Below, one piece after another: positions 57,463 to 64,000 of a DNA stretch of 64,000 bases. The notes beneath the pieces were generated by a model, which was not told the origin of the DNA, searched no databases, and was given only the letters and a program-made list of their open reading frames with translations. Position 1 is the stretch's first letter. Every line of letters begins with the position of its first letter. The position numbers and the translations under genes are program-made. The DNA comes from Aliiglaciecola sp. LCG003 (GTDB lineage: Bacteria > Pseudomonadota > Gammaproteobacteria > Enterobacterales > Alteromonadaceae), in assembly GCF_030316135.1 (NCBI RefSeq), contig NZ_CP128185.1, forward strand, positions 496,001 through 560,000, in the 5' to 3' direction.

Positions 57463-58881
57463 ATGGCAGCTCGCGAACAGTTTGGTTCTCGTCTCGGGTT
57501 TATTTTAGCCGCAGCAGGTTCCGCTGTAGGTATTGGCAACATGGTAGGGTTTCCGGTAGCGGCAACCAAAAACGGCGGCGGAGCATTTTTGATTATGTAT
57601 GCCGTGTTTGTGGTGTTGATCTGTTTACCGGTGATGTTGGCAGAAATGTCAGTTGGGCGCAGAAGTCGCAAAGATCCTCTGAATGCCTATGCAACCTTAA
57701 CTAATAATGAGCCCCACTGGCGTGTGGCGGGATGGCTGTCAATCATAACACCCTTCATGATCGCGGTATTTTACCTAGTGATAACCGTGTGGATTTTTGG
57801 CTATTTGTTCCAATCCGCCACCGGTAATTTAGATAAGTTGGCTGATCCCGCCACCTTCGGTAATTTTATTCAATCCTATGAGTTATTCATCTATATGGTC
57901 GGGGTGCTGGCTGTGGTGTATCTAATTCTTCAAGGTGGGGTGAAACAGGGGATCGAAAAAGCCGCTAAATTTATGATGCCGGCATTGTTTGTGATGTTGA
58001 TCGGCTTGGTTATTTTTGTGCTTACGCTGGACAATGCGTTTGCCGGTGTTGAATATTATATTGTGCCTGATTTTAGTAAAATTGACGCGTCGGTTGTCAG
58101 TGCCGCGCTATCCCAAGCATTCTTTTCGCTATCCTTGGGTATGGGGATAATGATCACCTATGGCTCTTATTTGGACAGTAAAAGCGATGTGCCCGGTTCA
58201 GCCAAGTTCGTGGCGCTAGCAGACACAGCGGTAGCGTTCATTGCTGGTCTACTGATATTACCGGCGGTCTTCTCATTTAATCCCAATACGAATACCGCAG
58301 ATCTAAGTGACTCTTCAGTTGGGATGATTTTCACTTTCCTACCAAAAATATTCCTAGCGCTGCAAGCGTCTGTTGGTTACGTGGGAGCAAGTTTTGTTGC
58401 TAGCCTGTTTTTCCTACTGGTATTTTTCGCGGCAATAACCTCCCTAGTATCCATTTTTGAAGTGCCAGTTGCGGCCTTTATGGAATCGAGAAAAGCGTCC
58501 CGTAAAAAGGCCTTAAGTCTAATGGGATTATTGTTAGTGGTGACTTCTGCAATCGCTTCTATGTCATTTGGTATTTGGGATCAGGTGACCACCTTTGTCA
58601 GCTATGCAGGCCAAAATAAATCGTTGTTTGATGTGATAGTCGATGTGTTCTACGACACTATTTTGCCGCTCAATGGTTTATTAATTTGTCTATTCGTTAT
58701 TTACCGTTGGAAGAAAGAGAATTTCAACGCAGAACTGGACAAAGGTTCGCCAAACTATGAAAACAGTTTATTTGAAAAGTATGTAGATTTCTCAGTTGGA
58801 ACCTTCATACCGGTCATCTTATTTTTAGTTTTAGTTAATACCATTGCGCTTAAATACTTTGGTCAAGCACTGATTGGCTAA
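57463..58881 (+). CDS. Sodium-dependent transporter, NSS/SNF family
   Basis: 472-residue inner-membrane transporter of the LeuT/neurotransmitter-sodium-symporter family. Start with the typical FGSRLGFILAAAGSAVGIGNMVGFP helix that forms the first sodium site. About eleven to twelve hydrophobic segments follow. It would import an amino acid or related small solute with sodium; the substrate cannot be read. Strong AAGGA ribosome binding site; monocistronic with a terminator. Confidence 0.93.
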   Translation: MAAREQFGSRLGFILAAAGSAVGIGNMVGFPVAATKNGGGAFLIMYAVFVVLICLPVMLAEMSVGRRSRKDPLNAYATLTNNEPHWRVAGWLSIITPFMIAVFYLVITVWIFGYLFQSATGNLDKLADPATFGNFIQSYELFIYMVGVLAVVYLILQGGVKQGIEKAAKFMMPALFVMLIGLVIFVLTLDNAFAGVEYYIVPDFSKIDASVVSAALSQAFFSLSLGMGIMITYGSYLDSKSDVPGSAKFVALADTAVAFIAGLLILPAVFSFNPNTNTADLSDSSVGMIFTFLPKIFLALQASVGYVGASFVASLFFLLVFFAAITSLVSIFEVPVAAFMESRKASRKKALSLMGLLLVVTSAIASMSFGIWDQVTTFVSYAGQNKSLFDVIVDVFYDTILPLNGLLICLFVIYRWKKENFNAELDKGSPNYENSLFEKYVDFSVGTFIPVILFLVLVNTIALKYFGQALIG

Positions 58882-58917
58882 TGCCAAGTAAATTGCTTTT
58901 TGAAAAAGCTCTTTAGG

Positions 58918-58952
58918 GCCCCTTGACGTTTCAAAACGCAAGGGGCTTTTTT
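58918..58952 (+). terminator. Rho-independent terminator after the NSS transporter
   Basis: GCCCCTTG (58918-58925) pairs with CAAGGGGC (58939-58946), with a further inner stem ACGTTT/AAACG, then a six-base T-run. Confidence 0.85.
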
Positions 58953-59057
58953 ATATATTTAACTAATACCTCACTATCAACCTAGTAAAGTGTGCAAGGG
59001 TGAAGCTTTTGGCGATACTGATTGAAATCACGATATGAACATGAAACGGATGAGCTT

Positions 59058-59630
59058 ATGAAACTTGCAATACCCCACTTAGTTAGTGCATTAATACTGA
59101 TGTTCGCTGCGGTTTTTATCTCCTCAGCCAAAGCTGAAAAGGAAATCATCGCCCAAGCGCAGGACTTTGGGTGTTTGACCGATATGACCCCTGTAAGAGG
59201 CTTCTTTGTAGATAATTTGTTAGGTGATGTTGAGGCTACCGTGGCCGTAGCTAATTCAGAAAATGGCGGCGAATACCCTGTGGGTTCTGTCGTGCAACTT
59301 ATCCCCACAGAAGTCATGGTAAAACGTGAGGCTGGCTTTAATAAAGTAACTAAGGATTGGGAATTTTTGGAGCTAGAAGTCAATCAACAGGGCTCTAAAA
59401 TTAAAGTTCGCGGGGCCTTTGAAGTCGTCAATCAGTTCGGTGGAAACTGTTTTGCCTGCCATATCAAAGCAGAAGCCAAATGGGATATGCTGTGTGAGCA
59501 AAACCATGGTTGCGATCCTATAATACTGCCAAATGGCATCACCGTTTCTCAAGACATGATCAAAGCGATGCAGAAACAAGATCCACGCTGCAACGTGCCA
59601 CAAGTCGTAACCAAAAGAACGTTCGAGTGA
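59058..59630 (+). CDS. Exported protein with CXXCH motif (possible c-type cytochrome-like)
   Basis: 190 residues. A signal peptide (1-26, cut after AKA) precedes a beta-rich region. Residues 131-135 read CFACH, a heme-c attachment motif, followed by two further cysteines. Family not recognised. It might be a mono-heme protein or a structural disulfide protein. The start at 59058 has GGA 7 bases upstream; the frame is open from 59022. Single gene facing a convergent neighbour. Confidence 0.7.
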   Translation: MKLAIPHLVSALILMFAAVFISSAKAEKEIIAQAQDFGCLTDMTPVRGFFVDNLLGDVEATVAVANSENGGEYPVGSVVQLIPTEVMVKREAGFNKVTKDWEFLELEVNQQGSKIKVRGAFEVVNQFGGNCFACHIKAEAKWDMLCEQNHGCDPIILPNGITVSQDMIKAMQKQDPRCNVPQVVTKRTFE

Positions 59631-59643
59631 CCCAATCTTAGCC

Positions 59644-60456
59644 CTAAAGCATATCGTAGGGACTGGGGTAGGCGAGACTCATCGCCAAATCATCTAAACT
59701 GAGTTGGCTGTGTATCTGTTTGCCTTGGGCTGTAGAGGTTGGAATGGAAAATTCCGGTAAGGGGATGCCAAACTTTCTAGCCGCTGCACAATAATAATCA
59801 GCTCTGGAAGGATGGTCTAAAGCGCTAAGATGGTATGTTTGCGCGCAAGCTTGCTTATTCGCTACAGCTACAATTGCTTGAATTACATCATGGCGATGGA
59901 TCAAGTTGACCACTTGTTGACCGTTTTCAATCTGCTTGCGGCCAGACATGAATTTGGCAGGATGGCGATCCTCTGCAACTAAACCTGATAGGCGCAATAT
60001 AGTTCCTTGCGCGGCAAATACATGCTGAATGTATTGTTCTATTTTAACGTGAGCTTTTGCACTTTCTGTTTCGGGGGCAGTGTCGCTGTGCTCATAAACA
60101 ACACGACTGTCGTTACCATACACCGCAGTAGTGGATATAAATAATAACCTTTGGGTACCTGAGGATTTGGCTAAATTTATCAAATCACACATGTTTTGTA
60201 TGAAGCTATCAGCTTGGAATGACTTACGACCAGGTGGGATATTTAACACTAATAGGCCACAATTAAATAGGCGTTTCGAATCACTGGAGTTCGGGGTTGT
60301 ACCCAGATTAAACTGGATTGCCGCTAAACCTTTATTTGTGAGGTCAGCAGCGTCTTGAGCTAAACGTTTGGTTACCACCACATTGTGATTGAGTTGACTA
60401 AAGGTTTCGGCAAGTGGTTGTCCCAGCCAACCACCGCCAATAATAGAAATTTTCAA
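59644..60456 (-). CDS. NAD(P)-dependent epimerase/dehydratase-like protein (YeeZ-like)
   Basis: 270-residue Rossmann protein with N-terminal IIGGGWLGQPLA, LLFISTTAVYG and a downstream LRLSGLVAEDRHPA segment, as in YeeZ-type extended SDRs. The usual YxxxK dyad is not evident, as in other YeeZ-like proteins, so activity is uncertain. Follows the next gene on the same strand after 29 bases. Confidence 0.8.
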   Translation of the reverse strand: MKISIIGGGWLGQPLAETFSQLNHNVVVTKRLAQDAADLTNKGLAAIQFNLGTTPNSSDSKRLFNCGLLVLNIPPGRKSFQADSFIQNMCDLINLAKSSGTQRLLFISTTAVYGNDSRVVYEHSDTAPETESAKAHVKIEQYIQHVFAAQGTILRLSGLVAEDRHPAKFMSGRKQIENGQQVVNLIHRHDVIQAIVAVANKQACAQTYHLSALDHPSRADYYCAAARKFGIPLPEFSIPTSTAQGKQIHSQLSLDDLAMSLAYPSPYDML

Positions 60457-60485
60457 TATTAAACTCTCATCATATGGGTGCGATA

Positions 60486-61268
60486 TTACATTCTTTTGGC
60501 ACCATCATGCATTGATATAACATCTAGACCAGACAGTTCAGCTACCGATTTTTGCAAGTTGTTTTCAGCAAAATCGATATCAGCTAATTGCAGGCATAGG
60601 GCGTCAGCTCTTTTTTCTAATACCGCAGCTTGCGCTTCCACTTTTTGTTCAATGTCATCGGCAAAAGTTTCCATGCGCTGTTCGAAGTCTCCTGAATCGT
60701 CATCGCTAAACAGCATCTGAGTGCCCAGTGCTATCATTAAATGACCAATTGACGAGGTGACTACTTCTTCTACCGCATCAGAAAACTCTTCTTCCCATTG
60801 AGGGCCAAATATTTCGCCATCGGAAAAGCGCGTAGAATCTAACTGGATGCTACCATCAGCCGCATAAAAGTTATATTTGATCTTTTGGCTAATCTCATCA
60901 AGTTTCAAATTGATATCATCAATCGCTCTCGAGTCAGCACCAAGCAGGCCACCAAACACTTCTGTAACCGCAGTACTTGCAATAGCTACACCTTCTATGG
61001 CGATACTAGCTACTTCTGGGACCGCACGGTAAACACCCTGATAGTAATTCGACATCCACTCATACTGCTGACTAGTCAATTCAACAGATTTACCATTTAC
61101 ATATAATTGCTCTCCACCTTGGATGGCAATTACATCATTGTCGTCAGTAGTGATGGTCAGTACTTCGTTGACTAACGATACATTTCCTTCGATGTTAACA
61201 TTACATTCATTGGCGAGGGCTAGGCTAGAACAAAGTACTAAACTGGTCGCTATCAAGGTCTTTTTCAT
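60486..61268 (-). CDS. YggN-like exported protein (DUF2884)
   Basis: 260 residues with a signal peptide (1-20, ending in ALA). The sequence matches the DUF2884/YggN pattern (LTITTDDNDVIAIQGGEQLYVNG, acidic central region, late ALCLQLADIDFAENNLQ). Function unknown. The start at 61268 (ATGAAAAAG) is preferred because AAGGA lies 8 bases upstream; GTG at 61274 is too close. Confidence 0.78.
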   Translation of the reverse strand: MKKTLIATSLVLCSSLALANECNVNIEGNVSLVNEVLTITTDDNDVIAIQGGEQLYVNGKSVELTSQQYEWMSNYYQGVYRAVPEVASIAIEGVAIASTAVTEVFGGLLGADSRAIDDINLKLDEISQKIKYNFYAADGSIQLDSTRFSDGEIFGPQWEEEFSDAVEEVVTSSIGHLMIALGTQMLFSDDDSGDFEQRMETFADDIEQKVEAQAAVLEKRADALCLQLADIDFAENNLQKSVAELSGLDVISMHDGAKRM

Positions 61269-61492
61269 GCTCACTTTCCTTATTCGTTATAAAGTCACTG
61301 AATATTTTTAGCTAAATACTCGGTATGAAATAGAGTAGAGCAACACTTGGGCCAATTTTATAAATTATAATAAAAACAACAATCTAGGTTAAATCTATAA
61401 TAAACCTTGTGGATGTTAAAGCGCTTTATTAAGGGTTGGAACTAAAATATGGTCAATTTAACCATCACAGTGCTGCTATAATCTGTGCCGGT

Positions 61493-61535
61493 TTGATTTA
61501 GATCATTCCACAAAGTTTAGTTTTTGGTGCATAAT
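61493..61535 (+). promoter_or_regulatory. FNR/CRP-type site and -10 element
   Basis: TTGATTTAGATCAT (61493-61506) matches the FNR consensus TTGAT-N4-ATCAA in nine of ten positions. A CATAAT -10 (61530-61535) puts the site centre about 42 bases upstream of the likely start, the class II activator position. Confidence 0.55.
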
Positions 61536-61568
61536 ATAGCCATTGAAATTTGTTTGTTTGGAGAGAGC

Positions 61569-61751
61569 ATGTTTGACGCCGTGTTATTTGGAATGACTGT
61601 ACTTGCATTTGTCGTGGGTATGAGCTGTATTATCATGGGATTTATCCCATCACCTGCAAATGGGTTGAAAGAGAAAATAGAATATGGTTATTTCGGTGTG
61701 TCGGGGTTAGCCGTGGCGTTTTTATTCGCCCTAGCTCTAATGTGGCACTGA
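61569..61751 (+). CDS. Small two-helix membrane protein
   Basis: 60 residues with two hydrophobic helices (about 3-24 and 37-58) joined by a short loop with PSPANGLKEKIEYGY. The start at 61569 has GGAGAG upstream. Family unknown. An FNR-like site and a -10 lie upstream; a terminator follows. Anaerobic or cAMP-linked induction is suggested by the site only. Confidence 0.7.
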   Translation: MFDAVLFGMTVLAFVVGMSCIIMGFIPSPANGLKEKIEYGYFGVSGLAVAFLFALALMWH

Positions 61752-61787
61752 GGCATAAGGCTAAATAAATAGCCCAGCTTGCAATCG

Positions 61788-61823
61788 ACCCCTTGATGTT
61801 GAATACAACTCAAGGGGTTTTTT
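61788..61823. terminator. Bidirectional terminator
   Basis: ACCCCTTG (61788-61795) pairs with CAAGGGGT (61811-61818), with inner GTTG/CAAC, then a T-run. Serves the small membrane protein gene and probably the convergent MscS gene. Confidence 0.8.
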
Positions 61824-63063
61824 ATTTGTCACTCACTCTTTGGTAGGCCCGCAAATTAAATACTGTCAGCATAGCTAAGCAGTGATCAAAAATATCGGCT
61901 TGAATGCCTTCATAGTTAACCCAATTTTTATCTGCGCAAAAACAATATAATTCCAAGGGTAAACCAATTTCAGTGGGGGGCAATTGTCTGACCATAATAG
62001 TCATATCTTGGTTAATACTCGGATGATTGTGCAAATAGGCAGACATATAAGCTCTAAAAGTGCCTATATTGGTGAGACGGCGGCTATTCAACAAGTCTTG
62101 TTCATCGATTTGTTGCTGGCTATTGTATGCCTGTACCTCAGCTATTTTAGAGTCTATATAGTTGCTGATATAACGGATTTTCTTATACTGGGCGAGTGTT
62201 TCTTGGTCACAAAAGCGAATCGAACCAATATCGATTAACACCGAACGTTTGATTCTTCGCCCCCCAGATTCAGTCATTCCACGCCAGTTTTTCACCGAAT
62301 CGCTTATTAAAGTATAGGTAGGCACGGTCGAGATGGTTTTATCCCAATTTTGCACTTTAACGGTGGTCAAGCCAACCTGCAAAACTTCACCATCGGCACC
62401 ATATTTAGGCAACTCAATCCAGTCTCCTGTATTCACCATACGATTGGCAGCGATTTGAATACCGGCCACAAAACCTAAAATGGTGTCACGGAATATTAAT
62501 AATAAGATGGCAGTTACTGCACCCAACCCAGATATCAATAAGAAAGGCGATTTGTTCAATAAACTTGAGATGACAATTAATGTGGCAACAATTACTAAAA
62601 TTAATTTAGCGACTTGGATAAAGCCCGTTATAGGCGCTCTTTTGGCCAACTCCGAAGCGTTATACACATCTTCAACGGTATTAAAAAGGGCACTGCCTGC
62701 CCACACCATAGAAACAACAATATAGATTAGCATCGACTTTTGAATGATGGAGAACAACAAGTCTGTTTCGGACAATAACAGAGGGCATAAAATATAGACA
62801 ATGACAGCAGTTAAAGTGTGCCCACAGCGCCTAAAGAATCCATGTTTTTGCAGTTCATCGTCCCAATTGTTACGACTGGTTTTTACTAGTTTTCCGATAC
62901 GGCTCTTCACCACTATTCGGGCTAACTTAAAACTGCTGTAGGCGATAATAAATAGCAGCAGTAAGGAGCTCAATTGATACAGCCAGCTATGCTCTGTGAC
63001 GCCTTTATCTATATGGCTGAGTTGTGCTAATAACCAATTCTGCACTTGTATTCGTTCCAACAT
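61822..63063 (-). CDS. Mechanosensitive channel, MscS family (YbdG-like)
   Basis: 413 residues with about five membrane segments and the YbdG-type pore and beta domain: GLGAVTAILLLIFRDTILGF, then IQIAANRMVNTGDWIELPKYGADGEV, NWRGMTESGGRRIKRSV. E. coli YbdG is a small-conductance (MscM) channel responding to moderate osmotic stress. Start codon overlaps the upstream acyltransferase stop by one base (TAATG). Confidence 0.92.
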   Translation of the reverse strand: MLERIQVQNWLLAQLSHIDKGVTEHSWLYQLSSLLLLFIIAYSSFKLARIVVKSRIGKLVKTSRNNWDDELQKHGFFRRCGHTLTAVIVYILCPLLLSETDLLFSIIQKSMLIYIVVSMVWAGSALFNTVEDVYNASELAKRAPITGFIQVAKLILVIVATLIVISSLLNKSPFLLISGLGAVTAILLLIFRDTILGFVAGIQIAANRMVNTGDWIELPKYGADGEVLQVGLTTVKVQNWDKTISTVPTYTLISDSVKNWRGMTESGGRRIKRSVLIDIGSIRFCDQETLAQYKKIRYISNYIDSKIAEVQAYNSQQQIDEQDLLNSRRLTNIGTFRAYMSAYLHNHPSINQDMTIMVRQLPPTEIGLPLELYCFCADKNWVNYEGIQADIFDHCLAMLTVFNLRAYQRVSDK

Positions 63064-63959
63064 TATTTATTACCCACTAATTGTGCGATTAATTTGTCCT
63101 TTTGCAGCCAGACGTCGTTCAACCATAGCTGAAAATTGGTTTTAAACGTCTCATCGTTAAAGTAGTCACCCACCACTTGCTCAGATACCGGCAAAACATC
63201 AACATGTACAATCACTTTAGTTAACTTGCCACTGAGCATGTCCATCATGGGGTGCTTAGTGTTGTCTGGATACAAGATAGTGACATTCAAGATATTGGTA
63301 AACAGCTCTCCCATAGCAGCCAGTGTGAAGGCCACGCCTCCTGCACGAGGAGGCAGCAGATATCGGTATGGACTGGCCTTTTTCTGATGCTTTTCTGCTG
63401 TGTAGCGACTTCCTTCGACAAAATTAATCACCGTGGTTGGGGTGCGCTGAAATTTGCGACAAGATTTACGGGTGGTCTCGATATCTTTGCCCTTTAAATG
63501 CGGATTTTTTTCAACATATTCACGGCTGTAGCGCCGCATGAATGGCATATCTAGTGCCCATGCCCCTAGGCCCACAAAAGGTAGCCAAATCAACTCTTTT
63601 TTGAGGAAGAACTTCGGCGCTGGGATGCGTTTGGCGGCGAAGTCGATCAATAAGATGATATCCAAATAACTTAGATGATTGGCCATCATCAGATACCAAT
63701 GATTCTTATTTAATTGACTATCGATCTCGCATTGCCAATCGACCTTATTGGTCAGGCGAATCATCTTCACACTCACCACCCCAAAAGCAAACATCAAAAA
63801 ATGCATTACCGGGGTGAGGGCAGCGGCTACAAGTCCAAAGGGTAACAAAAGCTTGATTAACCCTAATAGAGTAATTAACAAGGCGCAGCATGCCAAATTG
63901 ATTATCTGAAAAATGAAATGAATAGGAAATAATATAAAAGCCGGTATCACGCTCAACAT
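63063..63959 (-). CDS. Acyltransferase, PlsC-like (YihG-like)
   Basis: 298-residue membrane-anchored lysophospholipid acyltransferase-family protein. Two hydrophobic N-terminal segments (1-60), catalytic H-X4-D motif (NHLSYLD, His95-Asp100), EGSR acceptor motif (182-185) and PPRAGG. Most like E. coli YihG, which acylates 1-acyl-glycerol-3-phosphate-type substrates. Coupled to the downstream channel gene, with a one-base overlap. Confidence 0.9.
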   Translation of the reverse strand: MLSVIPAFILFPIHFIFQIINLACCALLITLLGLIKLLLPFGLVAAALTPVMHFLMFAFGVVSVKMIRLTNKVDWQCEIDSQLNKNHWYLMMANHLSYLDIILLIDFAAKRIPAPKFFLKKELIWLPFVGLGAWALDMPFMRRYSREYVEKNPHLKGKDIETTRKSCRKFQRTPTTVINFVEGSRYTAEKHQKKASPYRYLLPPRAGGVAFTLAAMGELFTNILNVTILYPDNTKHPMMDMLSGKLTKVIVHVDVLPVSEQVVGDYFNDETFKTNFQLWLNDVWLQKDKLIAQLVGNK

Positions 63960-64000
63960 CTTAGTTTAATTACCTGCAGACATGGATTTAAGGGTTTGGT

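Overview
The window is a chromosomal segment from a marine-type gammaproteobacterium, most likely of the order Alteromonadales. This is inferred from gene content and order: a rpoC-rpsL-rpsG-fusA-tuf block, the enterobacterial order gppA-rhlB / trxA-rho, PEP-CTERM proteins, a LodA/LodB quinoprotein oxidase pair and a large hybrid two-component regulator. No 16S gene is present, so the genus cannot be fixed.

Layout. 1-7.5 kb: the 3' part of rpoC, then the str operon (rpsL, rpsG, fusA, tuf) behind its own strong promoter and closed by a terminator. 7.5-8.0 kb: a patch of interspersed repeats. 8-22 kb: mostly single genes (RluF-type pseudouridine synthase, aldo/keto reductase, secreted S9 peptidase, a second EF-G, GT4 glycosyltransferase, diguanylate cyclase, an orphan HMG-CoA reductase, a giant secreted propeller-amidohydrolase). 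22.3-27.3 kb: a compact minus-strand operon that looks like a complete ribosomal-peptide (RiPP) system: HlyD adaptor, C39-peptidase ABC exporter, stand-alone LuxR-type HTH, a 60-residue precursor with a double-glycine-type leader, and an ATP-grasp ligase. 28-40 kb: housekeeping genes (Mpo1-like protein, CnoX/YbbN, gppA-rhlB, trxA, rho), an M20 hydrolase, a hybrid histidine kinase and purEK, ending at tRNA-Thr(TGT).

40.5-48.2 kb is AT-rich and island-like. It holds a second, orphan double-glycine-leader peptide divergent from a 1334-residue hybrid regulator, two PEP-CTERM proteins, a decayed second copy of the regulator's 3' end, and long gene-poor stretches. 48.2-54.2 kb holds a catalase-like domain fused to a LodA-type oxidase, its LodB-type flavoprotein, and a convergent PhoD-like phosphatase. 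54.3-64 kb is a run of ordinary small transcription units (lipoprotein, MsrA, DCC protein plus SDR, NSS transporter, putative CXXCH protein, YeeZ-like and YggN-like proteins, a small membrane protein behind an FNR/CRP-like site, YbdG-like MscS channel, YihG-like acyltransferase).

The most interesting candidate system is the 22.3-27.3 kb RiPP operon. Its predicted core peptide has no cysteine but is rich in Glu/Asp and Lys/Ser/Thr, which fits side-chain ester or amide crosslinking by the ATP-grasp enzyme. A second cysteine-free, proline-rich double-glycine peptide at 40.5 kb could be a related substrate. The catalase-like/LodA fusion is the second highlight: a putative hydrogen-peroxide-producing oxidase carrying its own catalase-fold domain.
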